Below, piece after piece: positions 54,167 through 64,000 of a stretch of 64,000 nucleotides of DNA (position 1 is the first letter of the stretch; every line of letters begins with the position of its first letter). The position numbers were made by a program, and so were the translations under genes. The DNA is from Armillaria gallica (Eukaryota > Basidiomycota > Agaricomycetes > Agaricales > Physalacriaceae). The notes under the pieces are model-generated. The model saw only the letters and a list, made by a program, of their open reading frames with translations. It searched no databases and was not told where the DNA came from. Location of the stretch: contig JBANDB010000001.1 of the NCBI GenBank assembly GCA_037576215.1, positions 2,604,001 to 2,668,000 on the forward strand. Direction: 5' to 3'.

Positions 54167-56617
54167 ATGGACGTGGATATGAAGAACAAAGACGAGGTCG
54201 ATGACAAGCCATCGACCAGCAGTGGTAGGGATAGGGAGAGAGAACGTGAAAGAGACCGTGACAGGGAGAGGGACCGTGATTTTGACCGCGATAAAGACAG
54301 AGACCGAGATCGCGAAAGGGACCGCGACAGAGACAGAGAGAGCAGAAGGGACCGTGACAAGGATAGGGACCGCGAAAGACGAGATTCTGGTGCGTTTTCT
54401 GTCATTGGGGAGTATCCATAGCGCTGAGGCTGTACCTCGTCAAGGTCGCTCCCGGAGAGGGGGCGGTCATGGCGACCACTGGGAGCCTGAGGAAAGGCGC
54501 AATGGTGATGTGAGTGCCGTAATTACCGATGATATGCGCTTTGTACTCACCAGTTACGCCAGCGCCGCAAGCGTTCGCGATCCACCTCCCGCTCCAGGCG
54601 TAGGTCAGCTTCTCCTAGGCGACGTTCTCGTCGCTCGAGGTCAGGCTCGCGGTCTCGCAGCCGCTCCAGGAGCCGCTCACGCAGCAGAGAGCGTAAAGCT
54701 GCAGAGCCGTTTGCTCGTTCTTTAGGTGGTCCTATGAATGCGGACCACGAGGAGGCCGTCGAATTCGCCAAAATCAGCAAGAGGGAAAACCGGGTCTACG
54801 TCGGCAACCTTAGTTACGACGTCAAGTACAGGGACCTGATGGAATTTATGAGGGGAGGTGGGTGGGGGATATCTCAAGTTTCTTCGATTTTTTTTAAGCG
54901 AGAAGAGAGGCAGAGGCAGGGAGCGTGCATATTGGCCTGTCATTCCTGGCGCTTTGGTGCTTAGAGATATGGCCTGAACCTGCCGTTTGCATTTGGGGAA
55001 GGAGTCTTTTTCTTCTGAGGAGCCAGCGAGGAGGGGCATGTTTTCAGTTTTTTCTCCTTGATGGAATGGTTTGAGTTGAGAGGATATTGATGGGAGTTTT
55101 CTTTTGGGGTTGGCAGCTGGTGAGGTCCTATTCGCCGAAGTACTCGTTACACCGACCGGAGTATCCAAGGGCTGCGGGTAAGTTTTCAAATGAATATTGG
55201 TGTTCCATATTGATTGGTATCTACTTAGAATCGTCGAGTTTGCCTCTCAAGAAGACTCACAACGATCCATACGGGAACTTTCGGAGATGCCGTTACTGGG
55301 ACGACCAGTATTTATTCGCGAGGCAAGTTGTTCTGCTTGGCTTATGACGTGTACTCAATAAACATAAATTAGGATCGCGAGAACGAGGCACGATTTGGCG
55401 CAACTCCGGTCCCCGGCAAAATTGGTATGGCAATGGCTGGACAAGGTTTGAATGCCGCACCGCCTCCGCGACCTCCCTCGCATAATTACTTTGGCACTCA
55501 TAATAACCCGGGCAATCAACTTTACGTCGGAAATGTAAGTTCGTCGACAGATTAAGCATATATCTGCTAACAGACCTGACAGCTTCCCTACCAAGCTGGC
55601 TGGCAAGATCTAAAAGATCTTTTCCGCACAGCCGGTAATATAGTCAGAGCTGATATCAACATTGGCGCAGATGGTCGTCCGAAAGGATCTGGGACTGTGG
55701 TTTTTGAGACACAGAAAGATGCACAAAATGCAATCAGTGCGTACTATCGTGTTGTTCTCTGTGATATGAACGCTTAAGACCGTTGCAGGCATGTATCACG
55801 GTTTTGACTGGTACGGACGTGCTCTTGAAGTCAGAGAGGTGAGGCTGCATCTCTTCTACCGTACGCTTCTGACTGTCGGACTGTAGGATCGCTTCGCCGG
55901 ATTATCAGGACCAGGCGGCTTCCGTGGAGGCCTTCGTGGTGCTCCTCGTGGCCTGCGTGGTATGAGAGGATTCCGCGGACTCCGTGGGGCGGGCTTTTCA
56001 GGCGGTGGTCGCGACTTCAACCGGGATATCTACGCTGATTATTCCGGCCCTGATCAGCAGCAGGCTCAAGGCGGAGGTTTGAGGATGGATGGGTACAACA
56101 ACAGTGGATTTAGCGGTGGCGGTGTGGGAGGCTTCCAAGGCAACTACGGTCCCGAGCCAGAGCCCAGTCAGCAGATCATGGTTCGAAATGTATGCCATGC
56201 TGTTAGGATGCCGGCGCACTATCTGACGTGTTCCCATTCAGCTCCCATGGTCTACCGCTAATGAAGATCTCGTCGAACTTTTCGAGACCACGGGTCAGGT
56301 TGAGTTGGCCGAAATCCTGACTGATGGGACGCGCTCGAAAGGCTCAGGCGTTGTTCAATTTGCTCAGGTTGCTGAAGCTGAAACTGCTATCGGTATGTAA
56401 TGTCATTTGTCCCTTACTCATAGGTCTGATGTTACGTTTTCGCTAGCAAAATTCCAGCACTACATGTATGGGGGACGGCCATTGGGTAAGCTTCTTTTTT
56501 TAACGATCAACAGATTTTCTAATGCTCATTCAAGACGTCCGATACAACGATCGCTGGCACACATTCACCCCTACTGCTGCGAAAGGTGGACAGGTGGTCC
56601 CTATGCAAGCAGAGTGA
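54167..56617 (+). CDS. SR-like RNA-binding protein, Gbp2/Hrb1 type
   Basis: A nuclear mRNA-binding/export factor with three RRMs, like yeast Gbp2/Hrb1. The start at 54167 (MDVDMKNKDEVDD) leads into an RD/RE-dipeptide tract (low-complexity DNA at 54220-54380) and then an RS tract (SRSGSRSRSRSRS). RRM1 begins NRVYVGNLSYDVKYRDLMEF and continues over a ~260-nt intron to GEVLFAEVLVTPTGVSKGCG. RRM2 has NQLYVGNLPYQAGWQDLKDL and GRPKGSGTVVFE. A Gly/Arg-rich linker (GGFRGGLRGAPRGLRGMRGF) precedes RRM3 (QQIMVRNLPWSTANEDLVEL). The stop is at 56617. One intron, 55323-55372, has a GC donor in a perfect GAG|GCAAGT context. The frame is intact through about nine introns. Confidence 0.92.
54222..54385 (+). 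repeat. Low-complexity RD/RE coding tract
   Basis: Purine-rich imperfect hexamers (GACCGN, GAGAGN, GATAGN types) encode alternating Arg-Asp and Arg-Glu in the SR-like protein. The complementary strand shows a long Ser/Leu/Arg open frame that is only its shadow. Such tracts vary in length between strains by slippage. Confidence 0.85.
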
Positions 56618-57620
56618 AATATCTGAATAATTCTCCCTCCTCACTTCCTTTACTTTACTGAAATTGACTTGACGCCTGTAGCCTTTTCGTTCCGTGGCAA
56701 AGCCTTTCCGTTGTACTTATCCGCAGATCAATTTATGTGTACTTTGCACCTTTCGACGAATAAAGCAAGGAATTCGACAAAGGAAAAGATGGTCGATCTC
56801 TGATTGAATTCATGTGCAAGTGTCAATGTCGTGCCAGGAACGACCTGTGTGTACCTATCTGAATTCACGAGGAACTGTTGGTCTTGCCTAGACCGTGATT
56901 GTTTTTGGGGTCCATTCAGATGAGCTATTCTCAATCCTGATTCTTTCGCTTGGAATCGATGTACTCTGTCCATCGTATCATACATATTTCGCCTACTGGG
57001 GCTTATTACTGACAACCATTTATGTTCACCTAAGGGCTTATCTTTCGGGTGTGATGCACCACAATCCGTAGAAGCCATTCATTTGCCCTTGGTCTGGTAC
57101 ATCAGCTTCTACCGGGCATTAATCCATGCCATTGATCTGGAACTCCCCGCATAGGCTGAAATACAAACTGAAGTGCGTCCAGAATATCACCGGGACCGAT
57201 GTTGCTACTGTAGTCCGTTAAAAACATTGGTATATAGCTGATAAGAGGAAAATTAAACACCACGGCTCTCCATCCAGCTGCACGAGCGCTCCGACTGAGA
57301 CCTCGGTGGAATAGAAAACTGCACAGGGCCATGGCCGGGCCCTTCTCGGATCTTTTCATACATATGCAGGTCGAACGTTCCGACAGGGATAGATATCTGC
57401 AGAACCAATCGTTGCATGCACGAGACTGGCGGCACCAATGAACGTGGTGATGTCACCGCCCAGTACGGGAGTCATTTCTGTTTTCGGACCGAAAGTTACA
57501 TAATGTCCAAATTTGGACGATGCCATTAATGATTGAGTACGTTTGCACCTTTTCAAACTCTTTGATCTTCTTACTTATACCTTAGATTTTCTCTTCCTTC
57601 CTTTTACCCTATCGCCCACA
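56618..57620. other. Intergenic with possible hydrolase relic (minus)
   Basis: Downstream of the SR-like gene and upstream of the trehalose gene. On the minus strand, 57359-57102 contains RGLSRSARAAGWRAVVFNF and GDILDALQFVFQPM, and 57556-57356 contains KFGHYVTFGPKTEMTPVLGG. The first resembles the core of EMB8/YheT-type alpha/beta hydrolases (an RAVVxNF stretch), but the Gly-x-Ser-x-Gly nucleophile elbow is not present. If real, it is a short relic. No other feature was seen. Confidence 0.35.
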
Positions 57621-60600
57621 ATGGTGTTCTCGACAATGGACAGCTTCACAGAGCCCTACACCCGTGCTGGCGACGACATCTCCCTTGACGACGTTCGCAA
57701 ACACGTCCGTGCTCTTGAGGTCCAGCACCGTGCTAATGGAATCCCGCTGTCTGGCCGTATCATCCACGTCTGTCACGATCTGCCCGTAATTGCGACCTTG
57801 ACCAACCGTGCGGGTGTGCTGAGTCCTCCAGCTACCCCACCTACCAAAGTGGCAGAGGTTCCCGAAAGCCCTTCCTCAGAGGCGCCGAATGCGCCCACCA
57901 TACCGGAGCCCGACTCAAAGGGAAACGCTGCATGGACACTGGCGCCGCGGTATGGCCATGCTGCCATGATTTCCGGTATTCGTTCTCTAGCAGCGACTCA
58001 CGAACAGCTCATTGTTGGTTGGACCGGTGACATTCACTCTCCGGTGCCAAACGAGCATATTCCAGAGAACACCGTATCAGAGTCTGACAAGCAGGCGCTG
58101 GACGAGGCCCTGAGGACGTACCAACCAAAGGAATCAGACCCTGACGATGACAAGAAGACGGTGTATGTGCCCGTCTGGTTGGACGACAAGGTCGCCACGG
58201 CCACTACGACGGTTATTGCAAACAAAGTATGCATAGATGTCATTGCTCCATTCCCATCACATTCTGACGTCCCCTTTCAGTTCTATGGCCGTTGTTCCAT
58301 TATCTTCTTTGGCAGGATGTCGCAACTGAATACGCCTCTGCCGACTCCCATTATCCGGCTTATGCAGCCGCGAACGCCGCATTTGCCCGGCGCATTGCTG
58401 AAGTCTATAGACCGGGTGATCTCATATGGGTTCACGATTATCATCTTCTTCTACTCCCTAGACTTATTAGAGAGCTTATCCCGGACGCGGTACTTGGTCT
58501 CTTTGTTCATACACCCTTCCCAAGTAGCGAGGTTTACCGATGTTTGCCGAGTGAGTCATTCGGCGTTCTGACGGCGATTTGTTATTCATTTGCTATCAAG
58601 GACGGAAGGAAATCCTCGACGGAATGCTGGGTGCGAACTTGGTTTGTTTCCAGACCTATTCCTACTCCCGGCACTTCATCTCCACTTGTATCCGAGTCTG
58701 CGGTTACGAGACGACTCATCGTGGTATCGACGTTGAGGGTCATGTTACCTCGGTTATGCATTGCCCTGTGGGTATCGATGCGGAGCGCGTTGCGAGGGAC
58801 ATGTATGTTCTTCCCCGCTTCTAATGCTGCGCGTCGCGTCTGACTTTGTATAGACTTCGACCCGGTATTCCGCCGAAGCTAGAGGCTTTGCAAACGCTTT
58901 ATGAAGGTAAGAAAATCATCGTAGGACGCGATAAGCTTGATGTCGTAAATGGCGTCCTTCAAAAGGTGCCCGCATATTCCAATCAAAACCTTATATCAAA
59001 ACTTATCGTTTTCTGGCAGCTGCGTGCGTTTGAAAAGCTTCTCCAAGACTACCCCGAGTGGATTGGCAATGTCGTGATGATTCAGGTGACGTCGCCTGCG
59101 TTGACGGACTCCCCGAAACTGGAGCGGCAGGTCAGCGAGCTGGTGGCACATATCAACGGGGAATACGGCAGCCTTGATTTTATCCCCGTCCACCACTAGT
59201 CCGTACTACCATTCGGCTGGTTTGTTCTGCCCTGACCCCCTTTTTTTAGCCACCAAACGCTCAAAAAAGACGAATTTTATGCCCTGCTGTCTGTGGCGGA
59301 CCTCGCGGTCATCACGCCTCTACGTGACGGGATGAACACGACGTCAATGGAATTTGTCATAGCCCAAGAAAAGACCAAACACAGCCCCAGCATACTCAGC
59401 GAATTCATGGGTATCAGCAAGCATATGTCCGAAGCGTTGCAAGTCAATCCATGGAATCTCGGAGTCAGTCGTCGGGTTCTGATGTCTGATTTACGCCCGC
59501 TAACGTTCGCTATTTTCAGGACGTAGCCGCCGCTATCAATAAAGGACTTATGATGGGCGAAGCGGAGAAGCTTCTAAGACATGTAAAGCTCCATAAAGTC
59601 GTCACAACCCATACTTCGCACACCTGGGCGGCTGTACTCGTCAAGATGATGCTCAGTCAAATGAACTCTACCAACACCGCTAAGATGACGCCGTACATCC
59701 CAAAGGAGATTTTACAATCAAAATACCGGATGGCGAAGAAGAGGCTTTTCCTCTTTGATTACGATGTAGGCGACTGACATGACCTATGTCGGGCATCAAC
59801 TGACACGCCTGGTTCTACAGGGAACCCTCGCACCGATTGTCAAAATTCCCAGTATGGCTACTCCCTCTGAACAGACGCTTCAAGCCTGGCGAAGCTCTGC
59901 GATGATCCTAACAACGTGGTATACATTATCTCTGGACGTGACGGCGAGTTCCTGGATCAACATTTGGGTCATTTCAGGAAGCTCGGGTTTTCTGCTGAGC
60001 ATGGTGGGTTCGTGCGCGAGCCTGGACACAAGGAATGGGTGAACTTTACAGAGGCGCTCGATATGAGTTGGATGGCAGAAGTCCACGAAATTTTCAAGTA
60101 CTACACGGAGGTGAGGAGTCGCGTTTTGTCGACTGTTAGTCTCGCTTCTTATCGCTGCGCGTCTTCTTCAGCGGACCACAGGTAGTCAGATTGAGGTTAA
60201 AAAGAGCTCTATCACATGGCATTATCGGTCCACCGATCCAGAATGGGGGTAAGTTACATTGCATCGTCGTCATAATCATTATCTGACTAGGTTTTCCACA
60301 TCAGACAATTCCAATGCAGGCAATGTCAAGATCTTTTGGAGAACAATCTTGCACACAAGCGACCCATAGAAGGTATTGATGCTTGCCCGGTCATGGTCGG
60401 CTACGAGTGACATTTTTACCCAGTTCTTGTGGGCAAGAAAAACCTTGAGGTTCGGCCGATAGCCGTCAATAAGGTGAATGGCGATTGTCGACAGAAGTAC
60501 GACACTAGCTAACGTCCTTATCAGGGCGAAATTGTGAAACGGATCTTGTATTATAATCCTGACGCCGAATTCATCTTCTGCGCTGGTGATGATAAGGTTG

Positions 60601-60941
60601 GTCGCTTAAACCTGTCTTGTTGCTATTGATCTAAACGGTAATATCAGACGGACGAGGACATGTTCCGAGCCCTGAACCTCTTCCCTTCGAGCAATGGCAG
60701 CACACCTATCACGAGTGTCGTCTTGGAAGCACCTTTGTCGGTGACTCTAATCGACCCGGAGGCCAAGACTGCGCCTCCGGTTCAGCTTGCTATCGCTCCT
60801 GATGCCATCTTTACCACTGCCGTTGGCCACAGCAGTAAACGCACTCTTGCCAGCTGGCACGTCACTACCCCGCAGGAGATTGTTGAACACATGCTTGAGA
60901 TCGTGGAAGATGAGGGTACTGCCTCCAGGAGCTACCTGTAA
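57621..60941 (+). CDS. TPS2: Trehalose-6-phosphate phosphatase/synthase-like, Tps2 type
   Basis: A fusion protein of the trehalose pathway: a GT20 synthase-like domain, then a HAD-type trehalose-6-phosphate phosphatase. The start MVFSTMDSFTEPYTRAGDD leads to SGRIIHVCHDLPVIA, LWPLFHYLLWQDVATEYASA, GDLIWVHDYHLLLLPRLIRE, GANLVCFQTYSYSRHFISTC, GKKIIVGRDKLDVVNGVLQK and LAVITPLRDGMNTTSMEFVI. The phosphatase has FLFDYD|GTLAPIVK (nucleophile Asp), VYIISGRDGEFLDQHLGH, GFSAEHGGF and FIFCAGDDKTDEDMF. About 13 short GT-AG introns. Two one-base losses in C-runs are implied: near 58195 (before GHYDGYCK) and near 59886 (LQALAKLCDDPNNVV). These are either sequence errors or inactivating mutations; the gene otherwise reads complete to SRSYL. 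Confidence 0.88.
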
Positions 60942-62404
60942 TGCCAACGCTTTGTTTTCCTTTCCTGTTCTTTACTTTTTTTATAGACGTTACTATTATA
61001 TTGTTAGTTGGGGGTTAATAAGTTATTGGCTAGGTTTTCTCGCTCACCGGAAAGATATACGTACCAAGAGAAATGACATATAGACACGGTCGCTTTGGCT
61101 TCTTTGTAAACATGTATTATGTGTTCAACATCATAGAGAGTAGATTTCATCGAGTAGTTAGTTGTGTGAAATTGAATGATGTTTTTGATCTTCAGAGTCT
61201 TAATCTGTTGAAATCCATCTATTAATGGAGGCAACAAGTTGGGATACGTCTGAACAGTATTTAATTTTCTATCTCTGCGAGAGAGTGGCGGGCGAGACGC
61301 GCCGATCGGCCTCCCCGCGTCGGGTGGCTGTGTTACCTTCTCTTCCTTATTTCGATCCACTTCAGAAGTCCATGCAATTTGAACACCACAGTCGATGCCC
61401 AAGGCTACCCCTTCATCAATACGCCGAAAATACATCTGACGACTGTCTCCATGCCGTGTCTCAATCACCTTATGCTTGAATGCCCAATTTGTCGAAGTAA
61501 GTCGGACAGCAGTGTTAGTTTATATCTCGGTGGTTCTCATTGCTTCTTCCTGGCGGTTAAGAGGCCGACGAAGATGCAAACGCAGTTATCGGACTTCCCG
61601 TGAAAGGTTAAGCTGGCAGATTGACTGTGGGAGCATTATCAGGCTGGTCTCCGAGGAAGTTGTTAGCATTTTCCCATGCTAGCGTTGATACCATCAATGA
61701 GTGCGCCTCTTCTCTCTTCGAAGCGCTGCTGCGGTAAGGGAGGCCTTGACACATTGGGCATCTGTGTGACGCTAGGCCATCTTCGAAAGACTCGAAGTTG
61801 CGAAAACCACTCGGTACCTCCGCGATCATGCACACGAGCGCTCAGAGTTTATCTGAACCTAGACGTATGTAAAGGTCTCAGTAAAACTTTACAGCCTTGG
61901 CCGAATATCTTTTTCATCTTTATCGCACCTCGGGTATGTCGGTTTAAATAAGTCAAATCATTTTCCAACGTTGATTCTGATAACGCCACGTAATCCATAG
62001 GTTTAGCGATCCCACTGTTGAGTGTGTACAACAGGGGTACAGGTACGGGAGGACGGTCACTATTCACACTTACCATGGCTCGGCCGTGTCTCTGAAAAGT
62101 TTACCCTTCTGTACCCAAGACGCTCCACAAGCAGCTGGGAAGCTGTTGGTTGCTACGCCAACATCTTTGTGGGGAACCGATGTTCTACAGCAGACAGTAC
62201 TCACGCTCGTCATTTCCTCGTGCACGAAGCGCGCCCCGCATGTGCTGATTGGCCTGGGTGTGGGAAAATAGCTTGCCTTGCTTCGTGGCATCTTCTCCGA
62301 CTAACCCCACTTGTACGAAGAAACTCCAACTGATGATCACGACTCGAGATAAATACCCTTTCGCTCTTCACTCTTCTTTCTCCTCCTTTCAAGCCTCTTC
62401 AATC
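60942..62404. other. Intergenic, nothing recognised
   Basis: About 1.5 kb. Only short open frames on both strands and no motif. The last 150 bp, CT-rich just before 62405, is a typical fungal core promoter/5' UTR for the downstream gene. Confidence 0.5.
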
Positions 62405-64000
62405 ATGCGTTTCGTTTTCCTGGCCTTTCTGGCTGGGATCGTACGATCTCAAGTCACAGTTCATTATATCCTTGGTCAAGAACCCTTTGCAACGACTACA
62501 GCGGACCCTTCAGTGTACACTGGCCTCAATGCTTACACGCCTATTGTGCTGAACCCGCCACCGCCACCCGACCCTGCTCCTGCTACCGCGTTTTTCATCC
62601 AGCTTGTTAATGGAGGTACACCAGGGGCATCGATTCCACAGCCTGGCCAGTTCTTTGGGTTTTCCATCGAAATGTCGGTAGCGAATCAAGTTCGTGAGTG
62701 ACTAATAACGAATAAAGGCTTTTCCCCTTCATTAAACTTACTTTTGAATGTCCAGTTGGGAAAAACTCGTGGGGACCAGTTGTTACAACAATATTATTGT
62801 CTTTGTTAATTTCGGTTCAGGTCGCTGATACAAGTTCCTTTCTTGAACCTTATGGCAAACTTACAAGAAAGATCTGGAGGTGTACGAATACGTGTCGGCG
62901 GAAATACACAAGAGACAGCAAAAATGGTTCCCGAGTTGTCAGATGGCAGGATCCTGGAAAAGGACTTGACCCAAGTCACGAATCCTGTAAGATGGAGTCT
63001 GTTTGACGTCCAGAAGCCCAACTGATGCGCCCGACACTTTTAGACGCAAACACCACCGCTTGTATTCACACCAGATCTACTTTATATGATGGCGAACATT
63101 TCATCATTAGTCAATGTTCATTGGTTCATTGGTATACCTTTCAGTTTTACGGGTGTTGCACGGTTCACAAATCTCTGCCGTAGGCATTCCATTCTTCAAC
63201 ACTACGCCTTTCGACCTATCAATAGCCGTCACAGGCCAAGAAATTCTAGGAGAAGCTCTTCTCGGTATCCAGGCTGCTAACGAACCTGATTTCTACGTCG
63301 CTCATGGTCACCGTGCTTCGGTATGTTTACTTCGTCTTCGGATGGATCACCCCTCTTCTCATACACGCCTCTTAGACGTACAACCAGTACGACTACTTCG
63401 GAGAGTTTAGTGATTTAATAGCAGCGATGGGCGGTTCGGAAAATGACATAAATCGGCGCCTTCTTATTGGACCAAACACTGCAGACCAATGGTCCCAACA
63501 GGACGTCTGGAATACTGGCTTTGTCGACGCATATCATGACAACCTAGCATACCTCGCATTCGAAAGGTGAGATTGAAGTAAGTGTCAAGGTCTCGTCTCA
63601 TGTGTCAACAACAGGTATCCGCAGGATAACTGTGCTGCTACGTTTGACGAAGGCAACGCAGTTGATCCTCAACAGATGTTCCCGTTCTATCTGGATCATA
63701 GTTCTAGTGTGAACTTAGTTGCGAACTATCTAAACTCGACCGCTTATGCACAAAGTAAGGGGAAAGAGTTGATCATGTTCGAGACCAACACTGCATCCTG
63801 TGGAGGCTTTGCGGGCATCAGTGATTCTTTTGGAGCGGCTCTATGGGGACTTGATTATGCCTTGCAATTAGCTTACGCCAACTTTTCGGGCGTTTTGATG
63901 CACACTGGTGGACAAACAGTTTACTACAATGTACGTCCTCATTCCTTGTGTTCCACCATCATAAGCCAACTTCTTGTCATAGCCATTTACAGGTACGCTG
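62405..64000 (+). CDS. GH79 glycosidase (beta-glucuronidase-like), 3' cut
   Basis: A secreted glycoside hydrolase of family 79. The start MRFVFLAFLAGIVRSQ is a signal peptide. Then FFGFSIEMSVANQV, a stretch reading FLEVPFLNLMANLQERSG in the downstream exon, VRIRVGGNTQETAKMV, LLYMMANISSLVNVHWFIGI, ALLGIQAANEPDFYVAHGHR with the acid/base Glu in NEPD, YDYFGEFSDLIAAMGG, YLAFERYPQDNCAATF and KELIMFETNTASCGGF with the probable nucleophile Glu. It ends in the window with GVLMHTGGQTVYYN and an intron. Family members trim glucuronic acid from arabinogalactan-type glycans. Several short introns, with borders approximate. The C-terminal beta-sandwich lies outside the window. Confidence 0.88.

Noticed and set aside
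54145..54405. Minus-strand Ser/Leu/Arg-repeat protein
   Set aside because: Exact antisense shadow of the RD/RE tract of the SR-like gene.
57543..58571. A complete 342-codon protein at the start of the trehalose gene
   Set aside because: Its last third is read in the wrong frame after an apparent one-base deletion; the conserved Tps2 sequence continues in another frame.

Overview
The window looks like nuclear DNA of a basidiomycete fungus, most likely an Agaricomycete. The evidence is many 45-60 nt spliceosomal introns, a seven-helix DUF6534-type membrane protein, a Helitron with a DUF6570 domain, a GH79 glycosidase, HET and caspase-like genes, and Ty3/gypsy remnants. All exon structures were read by eye from frame continuity and splice consensus.

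Layout. Positions 1-3.3 kb hold nothing recognisable. 3.3-10.15 kb is a decayed Helitron on the minus strand: N-terminal pieces, DUF6570, HUH Rep core, PIF1-type helicase. It abuts a 2.6 kb, nearly perfect inverted repeat (10.15-12.77 kb) whose arms are built from ~140-bp modules and whose right edge carries a tRNA-like pol III A/B-box pair. 12.9-16.6 kb is a broken retroelement gag region (minus). 16.65-19.3 kb is a broken chromodomain-type Ty3/gypsy pol (plus) ending in a polypurine tract and a putative LTR, and interrupted by a TA-flanked MITE. 19.6-22.9 kb is unassigned, repeat-rich decay. 22.9-24.1 kb is an F-box/LRR-like gene remnant, itself split by a 436-bp MITE-like element.

From about 24.3 kb the window is gene-rich: a DUF6534-type membrane protein (-), an unknown multi-exon gene (-), mitochondrial p32/MAM33 (+), a small conserved-looking gene (+), a tail-anchored class-3 aldehyde dehydrogenase (-), a caspase-like (C14) gene (-), a decayed second caspase copy (-), a HET-domain gene (-), a Vps39/Vam6-like gene lacking its CNH domain (-), a Gyp8/TBC1D20-like Rab GAP with a C-terminal membrane segment (+), an MFSD5-like molybdate-anion transporter with frame damage (+), a Gbp2/Hrb1-like SR RNA-binding protein (+), a Tps2-like trehalose synthase/phosphatase (+), and a secreted GH79 enzyme cut by the window end (+).

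Themes. (1) The caspase/caspase-relic/HET cluster is a candidate regulated-cell-death neighbourhood, and it is bracketed by direct duplications of the 3' end of the Vps39-like gene. (2) Five introns in four genes fit only as GC-AG introns, an unusually high local number. (3) Several apparent one-base indels, mostly in homopolymers of otherwise conserved genes, point either to assembly errors or to young pseudogenes.
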